Positions 62,623-64,000 of a stretch of DNA of 64,000 nt are shown one piece after another. Below the pieces are notes generated by a model. It was given only the letters and a program-made list of their open reading frames with translations, did not search any database and was not told the DNA's origin. Source of the stretch: Mycetocola lacteus (GTDB taxonomy: Bacteria > Actinomycetota > Actinomycetes > Actinomycetales > Microbacteriaceae); NCBI RefSeq assembly GCF_003667575.1, contig NZ_RCUY01000009.1, positions 248,001 to 312,000 on the forward strand. Direction: 5' to 3'. Position 1 is the first letter of the stretch. The number at the start of each line of letters is the position of its first letter. A program made the translations under genes and the position numbers.

Positions 62623-63012
62623 ATGAGCATTCCCGCCGCCTACCAGCGCTACGAAGACGCCCTCGCCACCGGAGACATGGCAGCCCTGGCCGCCGCCCTG
62701 CACCCCGCGGTTGTATGGCACCAGCCGGGCGCCAACCCGCTCTCCGGCGACCACGTGGGACCCGACGCCGTACTCGCCCTGCTGGGTGGGTTCATGGAGC
62801 GCAGCCAGGGCACCTTCGCCCTGCAGACCCAGACCCGCATGGTCAACGGTGACACCGTGGCCACCACCGTGGCCTTCTCGGCACAGCGTCCCGGACGCCC
62901 CGATCTGGGCATGAACGGGGTGGATGTGTTCCGCATCGCCGATGACCGCATCGCCGAAATCTGGCTCTTCAGCACCGACCAGGAAGCCGAAGACGCCTTC
63001 TGGCAGGACTAG
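62623..63012 (+). CDS. Nuclear transport factor 2-like (SnoaL-like) protein
   Basis: A 129-residue small alpha+beta-barrel protein. It has the NTF2-like layout: AAYQRYEDALATGDMAALAA, LHPAVVWHQPGANPLSGDHV, GVDVFRIADDRIAEIWLFST. Such folds serve as small enzymes or ligand binders, so no reaction can be given. ATG 62623 has AAGGAG six bases upstream; the earlier in-frame ATG at 62578 overlaps the operator. It is likely repressed by the divergent HxlR regulator. Confidence 0.85.
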   Translation: MSIPAAYQRYEDALATGDMAALAAALHPAVVWHQPGANPLSGDHVGPDAVLALLGGFMERSQGTFALQTQTRMVNGDTVATTVAFSAQRPGRPDLGMNGVDVFRIADDRIAEIWLFSTDQEAEDAFWQD

Positions 63013-63105
63013 GGTGTCGGGGCGCCCGTGAACTCTGGATAAACGGGCGCTTTCACCCCCTCCTCACGGCGTTTTCAAATCGATTCGACCGCTACAGTTA
63101 AACGT

Positions 63106-64000
63106 GTGAGTGTTTCCCCTTCCCCCGCACAGGATTCCCTGTTTTCCCGCCGTTTTTTGAGTGTCACCCTGGGTGCCTGCGCCCTGGTATTTTTAGGTGC
63201 GTTTGAGTCGATGGCGGTCACGACCATCATGCCCGTGATCAGTGCCGATCTGAACGGACAATCCCTCTACGCCCTGGCCTTCGCCGGCCCCCTGGCCACC
63301 GGCATTATCGGCATGGTCGTGGCGGGCAACTGGGCCGACCGATCCGGTCCCACCCGGCCGCTTCTGGCCGCGGTGACGATGTTCACTATCGGCCTGATCG
63401 CCTCGGGCCTGGCCACCGCAATGTTCCCGTTCCTGCTGGGCCGCCTGGCCCAGGGCATGGGCGGCGGCGCGATCACCGTGGCCCTCTACGTCATGGTCGC
63501 CCGGGCACTGCCCCCGCGCCTGCACCCGCCGATGTTTGCCTGCTTCTCCGCCGCCTGGGTTTTGCCCTCGCTGGTGGGACCGGTGATTGCCGGATTCGTC
63601 GCCGACACCTGGAGCTGGCACTGGGTCTTCCTGGGCGTGGTTATCCTCGTGGTGTGCGCCCTTGCTCTGGTCACCCCCACACTGCGCCGCCTCTCGGCCA
63701 GCGAGCACACGCTGCGCGCCGCGGATGCCGACGGCACCGTTCCGGTACGCGCCGCCTGGGACGCCCCGCGTATCCTCTGGGCCACCCTGGCCGCCGTGTC
63801 CGTGCTGACCCTGAGCCTTGCCGGCGAACAGGGGCCCGGCGGCCTGGTGGTTGCCGTGGTCGCGCTGGTGATCGGGCTGATCGCCGTACGCCCGCTGCTG
63901 CCCGCCGGCGTCCTGGGACTGCGCCGGGGACTGCCCGGTGTCATCCGCATGCGCGCGGTGGTCGCCGCCACCTTCTTTGGTGCGGAGATCTACGTGCCCT
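63106..64000 (+). CDS. MFS transporter (partial, C-terminus beyond the window)
   Basis: 298 codons of a major facilitator protein, cut by the right edge. Helix 1 has LGAFESMAVTTIMPVISADL, a drug:H+ antiporter (DHA2/EmrB-like) pattern, followed by AGNWADRSGPTRPLLAA (motif A region) and GRLAQGMGGGAITVALYVMV; at least eight helices are seen. GTG 63106 is chosen because TACAGT (63093-63098) lies seven bases upstream, a leaderless pattern. The substrate is unknown. Confidence 0.88.
   Translation, partial: MSVSPSPAQDSLFSRRFLSVTLGACALVFLGAFESMAVTTIMPVISADLNGQSLYALAFAGPLATGIIGMVVAGNWADRSGPTRPLLAAVTMFTIGLIASGLATAMFPFLLGRLAQGMGGGAITVALYVMVARALPPRLHPPMFACFSAAWVLPSLVGPVIAGFVADTWSWHWVFLGVVILVVCALALVTPTLRRLSASEHTLRAADADGTVPVRAAWDAPRILWATLAAVSVLTLSLAGEQGPGGLVVAVVALVIGLIAVRPLLPAGVLGLRRGLPGVIRMRAVVAATFFGAEIYVP

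Overview
The window is a high-GC chromosomal segment from an actinobacterium, most likely a member of the Microbacteriaceae. The clues are the base composition and codon use, the gene order era / CNNM-CorC / ybeY / phoH / HIT / rsmE / dnaJ / hrcA / hemW / DUF1990 / lepA / rpsT / holA / comEC / comEA / leuS, a DnaJ downstream of an HrcA with a CIRCE operator, a full-length cydABDC set, and many genes whose -10 box sits only 6-9 bases before the start codon, as in leaderless actinobacterial mRNAs. Genus cannot be fixed from the sequence alone. Apart from one AT-rich gene at 61.2-62.1 kb the window looks like ordinary chromosome; I see no transposase, integrase, tRNA, rRNA or CRISPR array.

Layout. 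1-3131 (minus): a NarL/DesK-type two-component system followed by an ABC-type export system whose permease runs off the left edge. 3188-10608 (minus): a conserved housekeeping block (era, CNNM/CorC, ybeY, phoH, HIT, rsmE, dnaJ, hrcA) headed by a clear promoter and CIRCE element. 10719-18670: an accessory block with a DUF4870 protein and a six-gene operon (solute-binding protein, NtaA-type flavin monooxygenase, permease, ATPase, adenosine-deaminase-like protein, second luciferase-like monooxygenase) plus a divergent third monooxygenase; together these look like uptake and oxidative breakdown of an amino-acid-like, possibly sulfur-containing, compound. 19005-24534: hemW, DUF1990, lepA, rpsT and holA. 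24865-27344: an insert separating holA from comEC that holds a thioester-domain surface protein with a LAXTG-type sorting signal, a TetR regulator and a RidA protein. 27345-38357: comEC, comEA, a probably broken 42-codon gene, a divergent XRE regulator/SDR pair, leuS, pabB with a (Gly-Ala)n linker and an MFS exporter.

38446-44280 (minus): cydA-cydB-cydD-cydC, encoding cytochrome bd oxidase and its thiol exporter. 44533-47397 (plus): DedA, App1-like phosphatase and FUSC-like membrane proteins. 47426-48782: an orphan HTH protein and a repeat-dense spacer containing four different short tandem repeats and two copies of a palindrome that also occurs at 18.8 kb. 48780-52449: YchJ-like protein, SRAP/HMCES-type abasic-site protein, an FMN riboswitch controlling a RibM/PnuC-type riboflavin transporter, thioredoxin and meso-diaminopimelate dehydrogenase. 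52596-60414 (plus): a tightly overlapping kdp potassium system (small membrane ORF, kdpF, A, B, C, D, E) preceded by three GTTAAGA direct repeats. 60495-64000: a TetR regulator, an AT-rich gene for a membrane-anchored protein carrying an R-N-x-x-x-H HEPN-like motif, an HxlR/NTF2-like divergent pair with a palindromic operator, and an MFS transporter cut by the right edge.

The most notable items are the HEPN-like membrane protein on its AT-rich patch, the three-site palindrome family with its repeat hotspot, the monooxygenase/ADA-like/ABC operon, the thioester surface adhesin, and the frameshifted small gene at 31.0 kb.
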